NCBI RefSeq assembly: GCF_001612725.1
Contig: NZ_BDAZ01000002.1
Span: 1-64,000 of the forward strand
DNA length: 64,000 nt
From: Nocardia anaemiae NBRC 100462
Lineage (GTDB): Bacteria > Actinomycetota > Actinomycetes > Mycobacteriales > Mycobacteriaceae
Direction of reading: 5' to 3'
Part shown: positions 49,333-58,179 of the stretch, in pieces
How the letters are laid out: each line of letters begins with the position of its first letter
Position numbering within the stretch: the first letter of the stretch is position 1
Notes under the pieces: model-generated
Told to the model about the DNA's origin: nothing
The model's database searches: none
Seen by the model: only the letters and a program-made list of their open reading frames with translations
Made by a program: the position numbers and the translations under genes

Positions 49333-50376
49333 ATGGACGTAGACGCGTACAGCTACGCACAGCGGGGGGCATGGGATCGACTGGCCTATCTGGCCGGTCG
49401 GCGCAGGCTCAGCGGCGCGGAGGCCGACGAATTGGTCGCGCTGTACCGGCGCACCTCGCAGCAGTTGGCGCGGCTGCAATCGCACAGTCCGGATCCGGAA
49501 CTCATCGCCGGGCTCAGCGCACTGCTCACCAAGGCGCGTGGCCGCGTGCTCGGCACCAAGGGCGATGCGTGGAGCCAGGTCGGCCGCTTCTTCACCCACC
49601 GCTTCCCCGCGACGCTGTATCGGTCCTGGCCGTGGTGGGTCGCGGTGGCGGCGGTCTTCATCATCGTCTCCACCGGTCTGGCCGTCTGGATCGCCGGATC
49701 CGGTTCGGCGCGCGATCTGTTCGGCATCTCCGATCACAACGACTGGCTCACCGCACCCGGCGGCGAATTCGAGACCTACTACTCCGAACATCCGCATGAC
49801 GCGTTCGCCGCGCAGGTGTGGACCAATAACGCCTGGGTGACCGCGATGGTGCTGTTCACCGGCGTGCTGATCCTGCCAGCGGTGTACCTGCTGTTCGGTA
49901 ATGCGCTCAATACCGCGGTGACCGGCGGGTTGATGGCCGACGCCGGTCGGCTCGATTCGTTCTTCGGATTCATCCTGCCGCACGGCACGCTCGAGCTGAC
50001 CGCGGTCTTCGTGGCGGGCGGGGTTGGCCTGAAGCTGGGCTGGACATTGATCGATCCGGGACGGTCCAGTCGACTGGAGGCGGTGGCGCGCCAGGGCCGG
50101 GCCACCGCGACGGTCGCGCTCGGTCTGGTCGCGGTGCTGCTGGTCTGCGGGCTGCTGGAGGGGTTCGTGACACCGAGTTCGCTGCCCGTGCCGGTGAAGG
50201 TCGGCATCGGGTTCATCGCGGAGGCATTGTTTCTCGGCTATGTGTTCGTGCTGGGTCGCCGGGCCGCACTCGAGCAGGACGCCCGAGCGGCCGCGCTGGG
50301 AGTCGGTGGCCTGGGATTCGGTGGCGCAGACGAGGATTCCGCGCAGCGCTGGCAGACAACGCCGAGCACACGGTGA
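49333..50376 (+). CDS. stage II sporulation protein M-like (SpoIIM) membrane protein
   Basis: 347 residues. Soluble N-terminal helical region (about 1-95) then five transmembrane helices. The SpoIIM signature FGFILPHGTLELTAVFVAGG is complete. In this non-sporulating context the name is only structural. ATG 49333 has a GGGAGG site. It is divergent from the RDD gene, with 41 bp between starts, so the two probably share a promoter region and may act together in the MoxR module. Confidence 0.88.
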   Translation: MDVDAYSYAQRGAWDRLAYLAGRRRLSGAEADELVALYRRTSQQLARLQSHSPDPELIAGLSALLTKARGRVLGTKGDAWSQVGRFFTHRFPATLYRSWPWWVAVAAVFIIVSTGLAVWIAGSGSARDLFGISDHNDWLTAPGGEFETYYSEHPHDAFAAQVWTNNAWVTAMVLFTGVLILPAVYLLFGNALNTAVTGGLMADAGRLDSFFGFILPHGTLELTAVFVAGGVGLKLGWTLIDPGRSSRLEAVARQGRATATVALGLVAVLLVCGLLEGFVTPSSLPVPVKVGIGFIAEALFLGYVFVLGRRAALEQDARAAALGVGGLGFGGADEDSAQRWQTTPSTR

Positions 50377-50447
50377 GTGAGACGGGTCCGGGCAATCGGT
50401 AGCAACGCTACGTAACGAGTGAGTTTCGAAGCCCCCCAATTGAGTTC

Positions 50448-50485
50448 CGCTGGCCGCAGCGAGTCCAGCTCAGCTGCGGCCAGCG
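50448..50485 (+). terminator. hairpin downstream of the SpoIIM-like gene
   Basis: Perfect 13-bp arms CGCTGGCCGCAGC / GCTGCGGCCAGCG with a 12-nt loop, 71 nt after the stop. Confidence 0.6.
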
Positions 50486-51059
50486 TTACCGTCAACTCTA
50501 CACAATCGTTATCCCGACGCAACCCTCCCCGCCGAGGTCAGGCGTATAAAGCAGCGCCTCAGCAAACCCTGGTGAGCACCTCATTTTTCAGTCGTCCAGC
50601 AAACTTTTGGCGGCCATTCGAGCGGGCAATACGAACCTCGGAACCAACCTTTCGCCGCCGATCCCAGATCACGATCCGGAAACCACGGGTCGCCGACAAA
50701 CATTCTCCGAGCTATTAGCTGCTTTGTTAACATAGAGTGCTCAATGGTCGATGAATGCCGCCCAGACCTGGGCATTCACTACCCGATAATTGGTGTTGCT
50801 GACAGTTGGATGGAGTAAAAGAAACTTCAGGTTGGTTTACCGCGTTATAAACGTGATGTACACCTAGCCGTAACGCCTCGGGGTGAACTCGCATCCGGTC
50901 AAGATCATGATTAACCAGTTGCGGAAATGCCGTCCCTGGCGTACCGGACCGGCCCGCGGTCAGCACCACGACCGCAACCATAACCGGCTCTGTGATCTCC
51001 GCCACCTTCCTCGCCCGACCTGGCCGAATCGAGCGAAAACGACAGTGCGACAGGCGAAC
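50486..51059. other. AT-richer gene-free stretch
   Basis: 574 bp with visibly lower GC than the surroundings (for example TGCTTTGTTAACATAGAGTG near 50720 and GCGTTATAAACGTGATGTAC near 50840). No frame has family similarity. It holds a bulged hairpin GAATG-CCG-CCCAG / CTGGG-CATTC at 50753-50777. It may be the remains of an acquired segment. Confidence 0.5.
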
Positions 51060-51088
51060 GCGGCCCCGCACTCAACATGCGGGGCCGC
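51060..51088 (-). terminator. MMPL gene terminator
   Basis: Perfect 11-bp stem GCGGCCCCGCA / TGCGGGGCCGC with loop CTCAACA, 13 nt beyond the MMPL stop. Confidence 0.8.
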
Positions 51089-51100
51089 GTGACCTATGTC

Positions 51101-53266
51101 TCAGGCTTCGGCCAGACCGACCCGCCCGTGCACCAACCGCAGCGGCCTCGGCGCGTACCAGGCGGTCCGACCGAGCAGTCGCATCGCCACCGGCACCAGC
51201 ACGCCGCGCACCAGCGTCGCGTCGATCAGGATCGCCAAGCCCGCGCCGAGTCCGAAGAACTGGATGAAGCGGACATCACTGCTGGTGAAGGCGAGGAAGC
51301 TGATCGAAATCAGCGCCGCCGCGGTGGTCACCAGGCGGCCGGTGCGGGCCAGCCCCTCGATAACCGCTTCCTTCGTGGACGCGCCGCGATCGTGCAGTTC
51401 CTTGATCCGGCTGATCACGAAGACCTCGTAGTCCATCGACAGTCCGAAGGTGATGCAGAACAGCAGCAGCAACATCGAAACATCCAGCGGCGCAGGGGTG
51501 AATCCGATCAATCCGGACAGATGCCCCTGCTGGAAGATGAACACCAGCAGCCCGAGCGTGGCGGCCAGACTCAACACATTCGACAGCAGTGCGCGCAGCG
51601 GCTGCACAACGCTGCCGGTGAACAGGAACAGCAGTGCGAAGGTCGTCACCACGATCCACCCGATGGCGATCGGGAGTTTCGCACCGATCGATGCGAGGCT
51701 GTCGTCCAGTACGGCCACCTGTCCGCCGACCAGCGCATTCGCCCCGCCCGGACCGGGTACCTCACGCACTCGCTCGACCAGATCGCGGGCCGCGGCGGAA
51801 TTGCGGTCCAGATCGGTGAGGACGGTCAGGCGCTGCGCATCCGGTCGGGCGAAGCGGGCATCGGCGGGTGTGCTGGCCGTCAGCTCGCCGTGCACGAATG
51901 TGCCCGCACTCGAATCGACCTGGCTGACGTGCTCGACTCGGGACAGCGTGCGCGCGTAATCCGCGAGTGGCGCTGCGGCGACGCCGGTTTCGGTGATCAC
52001 CGACAGCGCGTTGACATCGCCGCCGCCGAAATCGTCGCGCATCGCGTCACCGACCTGACGTACCTCGGTGCTCGTCGGCAACACCCGATCGTCGGGCGTG
52101 CCGAACTGCACATGCAATAGCGGCGCGGCGGCGAGCAGCAGTACCGCCACCACCGGTACACCCGCCAGCAGCGGCCGACGCATCGCGAATCCGGCCACCG
52201 CGGCCCAGAGCGGCGTTGCGTCACCGCGGATCCCGCGGACACCGGGGACCCGCCACGCATCGGTCCGCGTGCCGAGCACTGCGAGCAGCGCGGGCAGAAC
52301 GACCACCGCGGCAATGGCGGAGATGGCGACCACGCCGATGCCGCCGTAGGCGAAGGAGCGCAGGAAGTACTGCGGGAAGATCACCAGCGCGGACAGCGCC
52401 GCTACGACGGTGGCCGCGCTGAAGGCGATGGTGCGTCCGGCCGTCGATACGGCCGCGATCACCGCATCGTCGGGTTCGGCTCCGGCCGCGCGACGTTCGC
52501 GGAAGCGGCTCACCATCAGCAGCCCGTAATCCACCGCGAGCCCGAGTCCGAGTCCGGTGGTCAAATTCACCGCGTAGATGGACACATCGGTCAGCGAACC
52601 GAGGATCGAGAGTTCGGTGAAGGTGCCGAGGATGGCGATCCCACCGACCACCAGGGTGAGCAGCGCGGCGACCACATTGCCGAAGGCCAGCACCAGCAGC
52701 GCAAGAATCAACGGCACCGCAACTGCTTCGGCGAGACCGAGGTCTTTGCCGATCTGCTCGGTGATCGAGTGGAAGATCGGTGTGCCGCCGCCGACCTTGA
52801 TCCGCGCGACCGGCCCGTCGGCGCGATAGGTGTCGACGATCGAGGCGGCGGAGGACTCCTTATCGGTGGCGTCCTTGTCGACATTGCCCGCCAGCACGAC
52901 GGCCGCGGTCCCGTCCGCGGAGCGCATGGCGGTGGATCCGGTATCCCAATACGAGACGACATTCATCAGGCGCTGGTCGGCCGCGAGCCGCCGGGCCAGA
53001 TCGCGGCCGATGGCGGCGACCGCATCGCCGTCGACCGTGCCCTGCTTCGCCTCCACCAGGAAGACGTAGTCGGTATCGGTGCCGAACTTGTCGGCCAATT
53101 GACTTATCGCGGCACTGGATTGGGCATTGGGATCCTCCTGGCCACCGGGCTGCATCTTGCTGAAGGCCGTCCCGCCGACCACACCGCCCGCGATGAGGGC
53201 GAGTACGCCGACGACCAGGATCCAGCGGGCACGGTGGACAACGAATCTGCCGAGTCTTTCGAACAT
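51101..53266 (-). CDS. MMPL family RND transporter
   Basis: 721 residues with the MMPL layout: one helix, a large periplasmic domain, five helices including VYAVNLTTGLGLGLAVDYGLLM with the conserved DYG, then the repeat of this plan with FGLSMDYEVFVISRIKELHD. No long C-terminal D3 domain is present, so it is of the shorter class that exports lipids or drugs rather than the full MmpL3-type. The gene is divergent from a TetR gene, which is likely its regulator. Confidence 0.9.
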   Translation of the reverse strand: MFERLGRFVVHRARWILVVGVLALIAGGVVGGTAFSKMQPGGQEDPNAQSSAAISQLADKFGTDTDYVFLVEAKQGTVDGDAVAAIGRDLARRLAADQRLMNVVSYWDTGSTAMRSADGTAAVVLAGNVDKDATDKESSAASIVDTYRADGPVARIKVGGGTPIFHSITEQIGKDLGLAEAVAVPLILALLVLAFGNVVAALLTLVVGGIAILGTFTELSILGSLTDVSIYAVNLTTGLGLGLAVDYGLLMVSRFRERRAAGAEPDDAVIAAVSTAGRTIAFSAATVVAALSALVIFPQYFLRSFAYGGIGVVAISAIAAVVVLPALLAVLGTRTDAWRVPGVRGIRGDATPLWAAVAGFAMRRPLLAGVPVVAVLLLAAAPLLHVQFGTPDDRVLPTSTEVRQVGDAMRDDFGGGDVNALSVITETGVAAAPLADYARTLSRVEHVSQVDSSAGTFVHGELTASTPADARFARPDAQRLTVLTDLDRNSAAARDLVERVREVPGPGGANALVGGQVAVLDDSLASIGAKLPIAIGWIVVTTFALLFLFTGSVVQPLRALLSNVLSLAATLGLLVFIFQQGHLSGLIGFTPAPLDVSMLLLLFCITFGLSMDYEVFVISRIKELHDRGASTKEAVIEGLARTGRLVTTAAALISISFLAFTSSDVRFIQFFGLGAGLAILIDATLVRGVLVPVAMRLLGRTAWYAPRPLRLVHGRVGLAEA

Positions 53267-53287
53267 ATCGGGTCTCCGATCGGGAAT

Positions 53288-53318
53288 GTTGTCATGCGTA
53301 AACTTTATGGGTGTTAAC
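53288..53318. promoter_or_regulatory. AT-rich promoter region between MMPL and TetR genes
   Basis: Near-direct repeat TAAACTT-N8-TTAACTT containing the palindrome GTTAAC, in the 89-bp divergent spacer. Candidate TetR site; weak evidence. Confidence 0.35.
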
Positions 53319-53355
53319 TTGCCATGCCATGTGTGCGGGTGTCAACATCGATGCG

Positions 53356-53988
53356 ATGACAAATTCGGATGCAGCAACGAAGCGCTCCACCCGCGACGGC
53401 CCGTATCACCACGGCGACCTGCGCAATGCGCTGGTGCGCGCCGCCGCCGAACTCGCCGAATCCGGCGGGCCGGAGGCAGTGACGGTGCGCGCGGCGGCCC
53501 GGCATGTCGGCGTCACGCCGACCGCCGCCTATCGGCACTTCACCAATCAGGAGGAGTTGCTCAACGCGGCACAGGAACAGGCCCAGCAGACCCTGTTCGG
53601 CGCGATGGCCGAGACCATGGCGAGCCTGGCACCGGATGCGGATGCGATCACTCGGCTCGGCGCGGTGGGCCGCGGCTACATCAGCTTCGCGCTGCGTGAA
53701 CCCGGCCTGTTCCGGACCGCCTTCTGCGGCGACCAGATGCCATCGCCCGCCTTCGATCTGCTGGCTGGACTCCTGGACGAACTCGTCGACGTCGGTTTCC
53801 TCGACCCGGCGGACCGACCGGACGCCGAATACGCGGCGTGGTCGATGGTGCACGGCATGGCTTCGCTGATCATCGATGGCGTACTCGACGATCTCGATGA
53901 CGCGGCCAGGGATAAGGCGATTCACCGAGCGCTCACGAACGTCGAGCGGGGTCTGGCCACCGGACCGAATGCTCGCGATTTCAGCTGA
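53356..53988 (+). CDS. TetR-family regulator with WHG domain
   Basis: 210 residues from ATG 53356. N terminus DGPYHHGDLRNALVRAAAEL and the HTH VRAAARHVGVTPTAAYRHF are typical of the TetR subgroup with a C-terminal WHG domain, here FRTAFCGDQMP and AAWSMVHGMASLI. Divergent from the MMPL transporter, which it probably controls. Its 3' end overlaps the opposite secreted-protein gene by 8 bp. Confidence 0.88.
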   Translation: MTNSDAATKRSTRDGPYHHGDLRNALVRAAAELAESGGPEAVTVRAAARHVGVTPTAAYRHFTNQEELLNAAQEQAQQTLFGAMAETMASLAPDADAITRLGAVGRGYISFALREPGLFRTAFCGDQMPSPAFDLLAGLLDELVDVGFLDPADRPDAEYAAWSMVHGMASLIIDGVLDDLDDAARDKAIHRALTNVERGLATGPNARDFS

Positions 53989-55396
53989 TGCGCAGGATTC
54001 CGGTGATCGTGCCCTGCAGGATCCTGCGGTCGTGCGTGATCAGCGGTGAGGTCTGCAGCGGGTCGTCGACGATGGTTCCGGCCAGCGGCCTATTCGAAAT
54101 CACCACGCCGGTATCGGGATTCACGACGGTGAAGGCATAACCGTCGAGCGGGGTGGTGATGTCGAGTCCGACGCGGGTCACGGTGTAGATGGAGCCGTCC
54201 GCGGTGGACAGATGCGGAACAGCCGCGCTGCGGATGGGGTTCTCCCACACCGTGTGACAGCCGGTGTCATCGACATCGACCCTGGTCATACCGCCGACGA
54301 ACGGTGCGGAGGCCGGAACGGCCGGGCCCGCGCCCTCCGGAACGGTGGGGTACGGGTAGCCGTAGGTGCTCGCGACGAACAGCGACCGGCCGATGCCGAT
54401 CGGTGAGTTCTCGCTGCCCGCGCCGCCGCGAGTGAGCACCGGTTGCGAGCACACCAATTGTCCAGTGCCGGAGCTGAAGACCAGTGCGTGGACCTGTCCG
54501 TCCGCGTTGTCGACGATGGTCAGATACTCTGCGCCGGAATTCGGTCCGAAGTAGGTCGGGGTGGAGCCGGTACCCCAGCTGAGTTGGCCTGGCTTGCGCG
54601 CCGATCCGCGATCGTAAGCCGCGCGCCACAGCACCTCCGGTCGCCCGGCGGCATCTGCGCGCAACTCATAGAGCGCGTGTGTCGTGGCCACCGCGACCCG
54701 ACCGCTCGGCGCCGACGAGATGCTATTGGCCACCGACTCACCCGCTGGCAGCGCGACGGTGGCCGCCGCGCCAGCGGGCGTCACCAGCCCGACCACACTC
54801 TTGCCGGTGGCGAACCAGACATTCCCGGACCAGTCCGGTACCAGTCCGGTCACGTTGTCCCCCACCGGAATTACCGAGCCGAGATCGGTGGACGAATCGA
54901 TCGATAGCCGCCATTTGCCCGCCGCGTCGCGCGAATGGCCGACGCGGAGCAGCGTGCGGTTACCGTCCACGATGACCAGCCGGTCGGCATCGTCGAGATA
55001 GGCGTAGACACCGCCGAGCAGGCTGCCCTTGGCGATCTCCAGCGAGGCCAGCGGCGTGCCGACCGGACCGGCGAAGGACGGATCGAGCAGATGGACGGTC
55101 GGCGTCTGGCCGATGACCGGCGTGCACAGCGCGACGACCAGATTGTCCGACCCCTGCAGCAGCGTCGGACATGCCGATGCCAACGGATACCCGGCCACCG
55201 AAATCCCGCCGGTGCCGGGCCCGGCCAGCGGCGTCGCATCCGACGATCCGGCATCACCGTGCATGGTCGCGGTGCCGAGCGGACCGAGATGAGGATTCGG
55301 CGGTGCCAGCGGACCCCACGATCCCGTCGCCTCGGCGGTACCGATCGGCGCGAGTGCCACTACGGCGGCGGCGAGGAGTACCAGGGGTGAACGCAT
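53981..55396 (-). CDS. secreted beta-propeller-like protein
   Basis: 471 residues, unknown function. A clear signal peptide (SPLVLLAAAVVALAPIG, cut at AEA) is followed by repeats of about 45-60 residues with patterns like GNVWFATGKSVVGLV, GRVAVATTHALYELRAD and TYFGPNSGAEYLTIVDNAD, which suggest a six- or seven-bladed propeller. Cys pairs suit an exported protein. The start ATG 55396 is 3 nt from the opposing methyltransferase ATG, so transcripts of both genes are almost certainly leaderless. It converges on the TetR gene. Confidence 0.75.
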   Translation of the reverse strand: MRSPLVLLAAAVVALAPIGTAEATGSWGPLAPPNPHLGPLGTATMHGDAGSSDATPLAGPGTGGISVAGYPLASACPTLLQGSDNLVVALCTPVIGQTPTVHLLDPSFAGPVGTPLASLEIAKGSLLGGVYAYLDDADRLVIVDGNRTLLRVGHSRDAAGKWRLSIDSSTDLGSVIPVGDNVTGLVPDWSGNVWFATGKSVVGLVTPAGAAATVALPAGESVANSISSAPSGRVAVATTHALYELRADAAGRPEVLWRAAYDRGSARKPGQLSWGTGSTPTYFGPNSGAEYLTIVDNADGQVHALVFSSGTGQLVCSQPVLTRGGAGSENSPIGIGRSLFVASTYGYPYPTVPEGAGPAVPASAPFVGGMTRVDVDDTGCHTVWENPIRSAAVPHLSTADGSIYTVTRVGLDITTPLDGYAFTVVNPDTGVVISNRPLAGTIVDDPLQTSPLITHDRRILQGTITGILRIS

Positions 55397-55399
55397 ACG

Positions 55400-56047
55400 A
55401 TGACCTCCATGAGCGGAATTCGGGACCGTCTGCTGTCCACCATCGCCGGTCAGCTCGGCAACCCGCACGGGGCGCTCGGCAAGGGCGTCGCGTTCATGCT
55501 CAACCGCGGCAATAAACGCGCCATCGCGGGTGCGGTCGATGTGGCCGGGATCGGCGCGGGCGCGACGGTCGCCGATATCGGATTCGGTGGCGGCGCGGGA
55601 CTTTCGATGCTGCTCGAGCAGATCGGCGCGAATGGGACGGTGCACGGTTTCGAGATCTCCTCGGACATGCTGACCCGAGCGCGGACAAAGTTCGCCGACG
55701 AAATCGCCACGGGCCGACTGCGACTCGCCGATGGACCGATAACCGGACTGCCGCTGGCCGACGACGCACTCGATGCGGCCATCACCGTGAACACCATCTA
55801 CTTCGTGCCGGATCTGGCTGCCGCCTGCCAGGAACTCGCGCGCGTCGTCCGCCCCGGCGGCAGCCTCGTCATCGGTATCGGCGATCCGGAGGCGATGGCG
55901 AAAATACCTTTCACCGCATACGGTTTCACGCTGCGGCCGGTGGCCGAGGTGATCGCCGCGCTGGAAGGCGCGGGCTGCGCCGTCGACCATAAGCGACTGC
56001 CCAACCCGCCGATTCCACATCACCTGCTCGTCGCCCGCCCCGCCTGA
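55400..56047 (+). CDS. class I SAM-dependent methyltransferase
   Basis: 215 residues, ATG 55400 (55409 is a second ATG). Motif I is ATVADIGFGGGAGLSMLLEQ; post-I HGFEISSDML; the motif IV region is DDALDAAITVNTIYFVPD, and RVVRPGGSLVIGIG follows. Hydrophobic acceptor likely; similar to ubiE-like enzymes. It is head-to-head with the secreted protein and ends exactly where the next minus-strand SDR begins its stop, leaving no intergenic bases. Confidence 0.82.
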   Translation: MTSMSGIRDRLLSTIAGQLGNPHGALGKGVAFMLNRGNKRAIAGAVDVAGIGAGATVADIGFGGGAGLSMLLEQIGANGTVHGFEISSDMLTRARTKFADEIATGRLRLADGPITGLPLADDALDAAITVNTIYFVPDLAAACQELARVVRPGGSLVIGIGDPEAMAKIPFTAYGFTLRPVAEVIAALEGAGCAVDHKRLPNPPIPHHLLVARPA

Positions 56048-56815
56048 CTACATCAAGGCGCCGCCGTCGATGCGGATCTCCGTGCCGGTCATATAGCGAC
56101 CGTCATCGGAGGCGACCATGGCGACCACACCGGCGATATCCTCCGGACTGCCGAGCGCACCGCCGTTGAGCCAACCGGTCATGCGCGAGAACAGCTTCGG
56201 ATCGAAGCCCTCCGGCTGATCGAGGATGGATTTGGTGGTGATCCCGCTGGTGATGCCCGCGGGCACGATATTCACCGCGCGCAACCCCTGCTTGGCGTAT
56301 TCCAGCGCGATCGCGTGTGTGAACGCGTTGACCCCGCCCTTCGAAGCCGCATACGACGCCAGATACGGCGCGGCACTGAAGGCCGCGGTCGAGGAGAGGT
56401 TCACCACGACGCCGTGGCCGGACTCCAACAGCGCGGGCAACGCGCTCTGGGTCATCAGGAAGGTCCCGGTGAGATTGACTCCGATCACCTGGTTCCACAC
56501 CTCGAGCGGCATCTCCTCGGTGCGCGCGGGCCGCAGAATGCCCGCCGCGTTCACCAGCACATCCAGACCACCGAGGAATTCGACCGCCTCGCCCGTCGCG
56601 GCGCGCACCGATTCGATATCGGCGATATTCACCTGCACGGTGCGCAGCCGGTCGGCCGCATCACCCGCCTTCGCCGCGGTGCTCTCCAGACCCGCGGCAT
56701 CGATATCGGCGGCAACCAGCGTCGCCCCCTCATCGAGCAGTCGCAGGGCGATCCCCTGCCCGATGCCCGATCCTGCTCCGGTGACCAATACGCGGCGGCC
56801 GTCAAATCTACGCAT
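56048..56815 (-). CDS. short-chain dehydrogenase/reductase (FabG-like)
   Basis: 255 residues, classical SDR. TGAGSGIGQGIA (cofactor), NAAGILRP, catalytic Ser in NLSSTAAFS, YAASKGG with Tyr and Lys, and a C-terminal MTGTEIRIDGGALM. Likely NAD(H)-dependent on a hydroxyacyl or steroid substrate. A KstR-like palindrome lies 11 bp upstream of the ATG, which would block initiation when bound, so regulation by sterol or fatty-acid metabolism is inferred. The MerR gene lies upstream on the same strand. Confidence 0.85.
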   Translation of the reverse strand: MRRFDGRRVLVTGAGSGIGQGIALRLLDEGATLVAADIDAAGLESTAAKAGDAADRLRTVQVNIADIESVRAATGEAVEFLGGLDVLVNAAGILRPARTEEMPLEVWNQVIGVNLTGTFLMTQSALPALLESGHGVVVNLSSTAAFSAAPYLASYAASKGGVNAFTHAIALEYAKQGLRAVNIVPAGITSGITTKSILDQPEGFDPKLFSRMTGWLNGGALGSPEDIAGVVAMVASDDGRYMTGTEIRIDGGALM

Positions 56816-56825
56816 GCCAAAAATT

Positions 56826-56857
56826 AGAACAGGTTCTCATTAGGAGTCAACAGGTTC
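56826..56857. promoter_or_regulatory. KstR-like operator of the SDR gene
   Basis: TAGAACAGGTTCTC (56826-56839) fits TnnAACnnGTTnnA, except the last base; AGAAC / GTTCT is a perfect inverted repeat. A second AACAGGTT follows at 56850-56857. Located 11 bp before the SDR start. Confidence 0.5.
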
Positions 56858-56871
56858 GCGCCGAACCGAGG

Positions 56872-57240
56872 TCAGGAGGCGGCATTCGCACGGACTGCCT
56901 CGAGGTATTCGGCGATGGCGTCGCGGTTACGGGAAAGACAGCGGATGCGGTCGGACATGCGGTCGCGTTCGCGCTCCAGGGTGGCCAGCATTTCCGGGGT
57001 CGCGTCCGGGAAGTAGATGGTGCGCGGTTTGTCCAGGCAGGGCAGGATCTGTTTGATGATGCGGGTCGGCAGGCCCGCGTCGAGTAGGCCACGGATCTGC
57101 AGAACCCGGTCGACGAAGCGGTCGTCGTAAGTGCGATAGCCATTGGCGCAGCGGTCGGCGACGATGAGGCCCTGCTCCTCGTAGTAGCGCAGCAGCCGCC
57201 GCGAGGTGCCGGTGCGCTCCGACAGTTCTCCGATTCGCAT
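56872..57240 (-). CDS. MerR-family transcriptional regulator
   Basis: 122 residues. HTH with MRIGELSERTGTSRRLLRYY and EQGLIVADRCANGYRTY, then a long helix (ERERDRMSDRIRCLSRNR) for dimerisation. It lacks the Cys pairs of metal-sensing MerR proteins. It is divergent from the polysaccharide-deacetylase-like gene, with a palindrome TCACAT-GT-ATGTGA in the 57-bp spacer that is the likely operator. Confidence 0.88.
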   Translation of the reverse strand: MRIGELSERTGTSRRLLRYYEEQGLIVADRCANGYRTYDDRFVDRVLQIRGLLDAGLPTRIIKQILPCLDKPRTIYFPDATPEMLATLERERDRMSDRIRCLSRNRDAIAEYLEAVRANAAS

Positions 57241-57264
57241 CGCATTCCACCTCGCATTTGACCT

Positions 57265-57278
57265 TCACATGTATGTGA
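57265..57278. promoter_or_regulatory. MerR-type operator
   Basis: TCACATGTATGTGA: perfect 6-bp arms separated by GT, in the divergent promoter between the MerR and deacetylase genes. A TTGACC at 57258-57263 may be the -35 element for the plus gene, giving a classic MerR-type promoter overlap. Confidence 0.55.
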
Positions 57279-57297
57279 TGGTTCGAGCATAAGCCGC

Positions 57298-58137
57298 ATG
57301 GATAACGCACTCTTCGACTACAGCCCGATCGTCGACCGCACGCCGATTCGCTGGCCCAACGATGCCCGCGTCGCGTTCTATGTCGGGCTGAATATCGAGC
57401 ACTACCAGGTTGATCGTCCCTCGACCAGCATCTTCCCCGGCACCGCCGCCCTCACCCCGGATCCACTGAACTACGGCTGGCGTGATTATGGCCCCAGGGT
57501 CGGCATCTGGCGGGTGATGGAGGTGCTGGACCAGTACGGCATCCGCGCCAGCGCCCTGCTCAACTCCGATGTCGTACAACAGAATCCGCAAATCATCGCC
57601 GCCGGACGGAAGCGGAACTGGACCTGGTTGGCGCACGGAAAGAACAACTCGATCTTCCAAGCCGATATGTCCATCGACGCCGAGCGCGCCTACCTCACCG
57701 ATATCGTCGAAACCATCGAGCGCGCGACCGGTCGCCGCCCGCGCGGCTGGATGGGCCCCGCGCTCACCGAAACCTTCCACACCCCGGAACTGCTCGCCGA
57801 GCTCGGCCTCGACTACGTCCTGGACTGGACCAATGACGATCAGCCGTATCGGCTCAATGTGCCCGGACTGCTGAGCGTTCCGTATTCGGTCGAACTCAAT
57901 GACAACAGCCTGTTCCTCGGAACCGGTTTGCGCGGCGCGGATTTCGTGCAGATCGTCAAGGACCAGCTGGACCGGCTCTATGAGGAGTCCGGCCGCGTCA
58001 TGGCCCTTGCCCTGCACCCGTTCGTCATCGGCCAGGCCTTCCGCATCAAATATCTGGAGCAGGCCTTGGACTATGTGGCCAACCATCCTGGCGTATGGCT
58101 CACCACCAGTGACGAGATCGCGGACGCGGCTGTCTGA
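57298..58137 (+). CDS. polysaccharide deacetylase / PuuE-like hydrolase
   Basis: 279 residues with the NodB-type barrel of the PuuE (allantoinase-like) group: VAFYVGLNIEHYQ, WRDYGPRVGIWRVMEVL, WTWLAHGKNNSIFQ, RPRGWMGPALTETFHTPELL and VMALALHPFVIG. The TFDDG motif of true polysaccharide deacetylases is absent. The product probably hydrolyses a C-N bond in a small metabolite; no neighbouring purine genes are present to confirm allantoin. It starts with ATG 57298, 58 bp from the MerR gene. Confidence 0.83.
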   Translation: MDNALFDYSPIVDRTPIRWPNDARVAFYVGLNIEHYQVDRPSTSIFPGTAALTPDPLNYGWRDYGPRVGIWRVMEVLDQYGIRASALLNSDVVQQNPQIIAAGRKRNWTWLAHGKNNSIFQADMSIDAERAYLTDIVETIERATGRRPRGWMGPALTETFHTPELLAELGLDYVLDWTNDDQPYRLNVPGLLSVPYSVELNDNSLFLGTGLRGADFVQIVKDQLDRLYEESGRVMALALHPFVIGQAFRIKYLEQALDYVANHPGVWLTTSDEIADAAV

Positions 58138-58179
58138 ACAGCTATTGCAAGCAGCGCCGCTGAGGACCATCATGCACCC

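Noticed and set aside
50727..51071. 114-codon minus-strand frame in the AT-richer spacer
   Set aside because: It runs through the MMPL terminator, has no ribosome-binding site or family similarity and its codon use is unlike neighbours.
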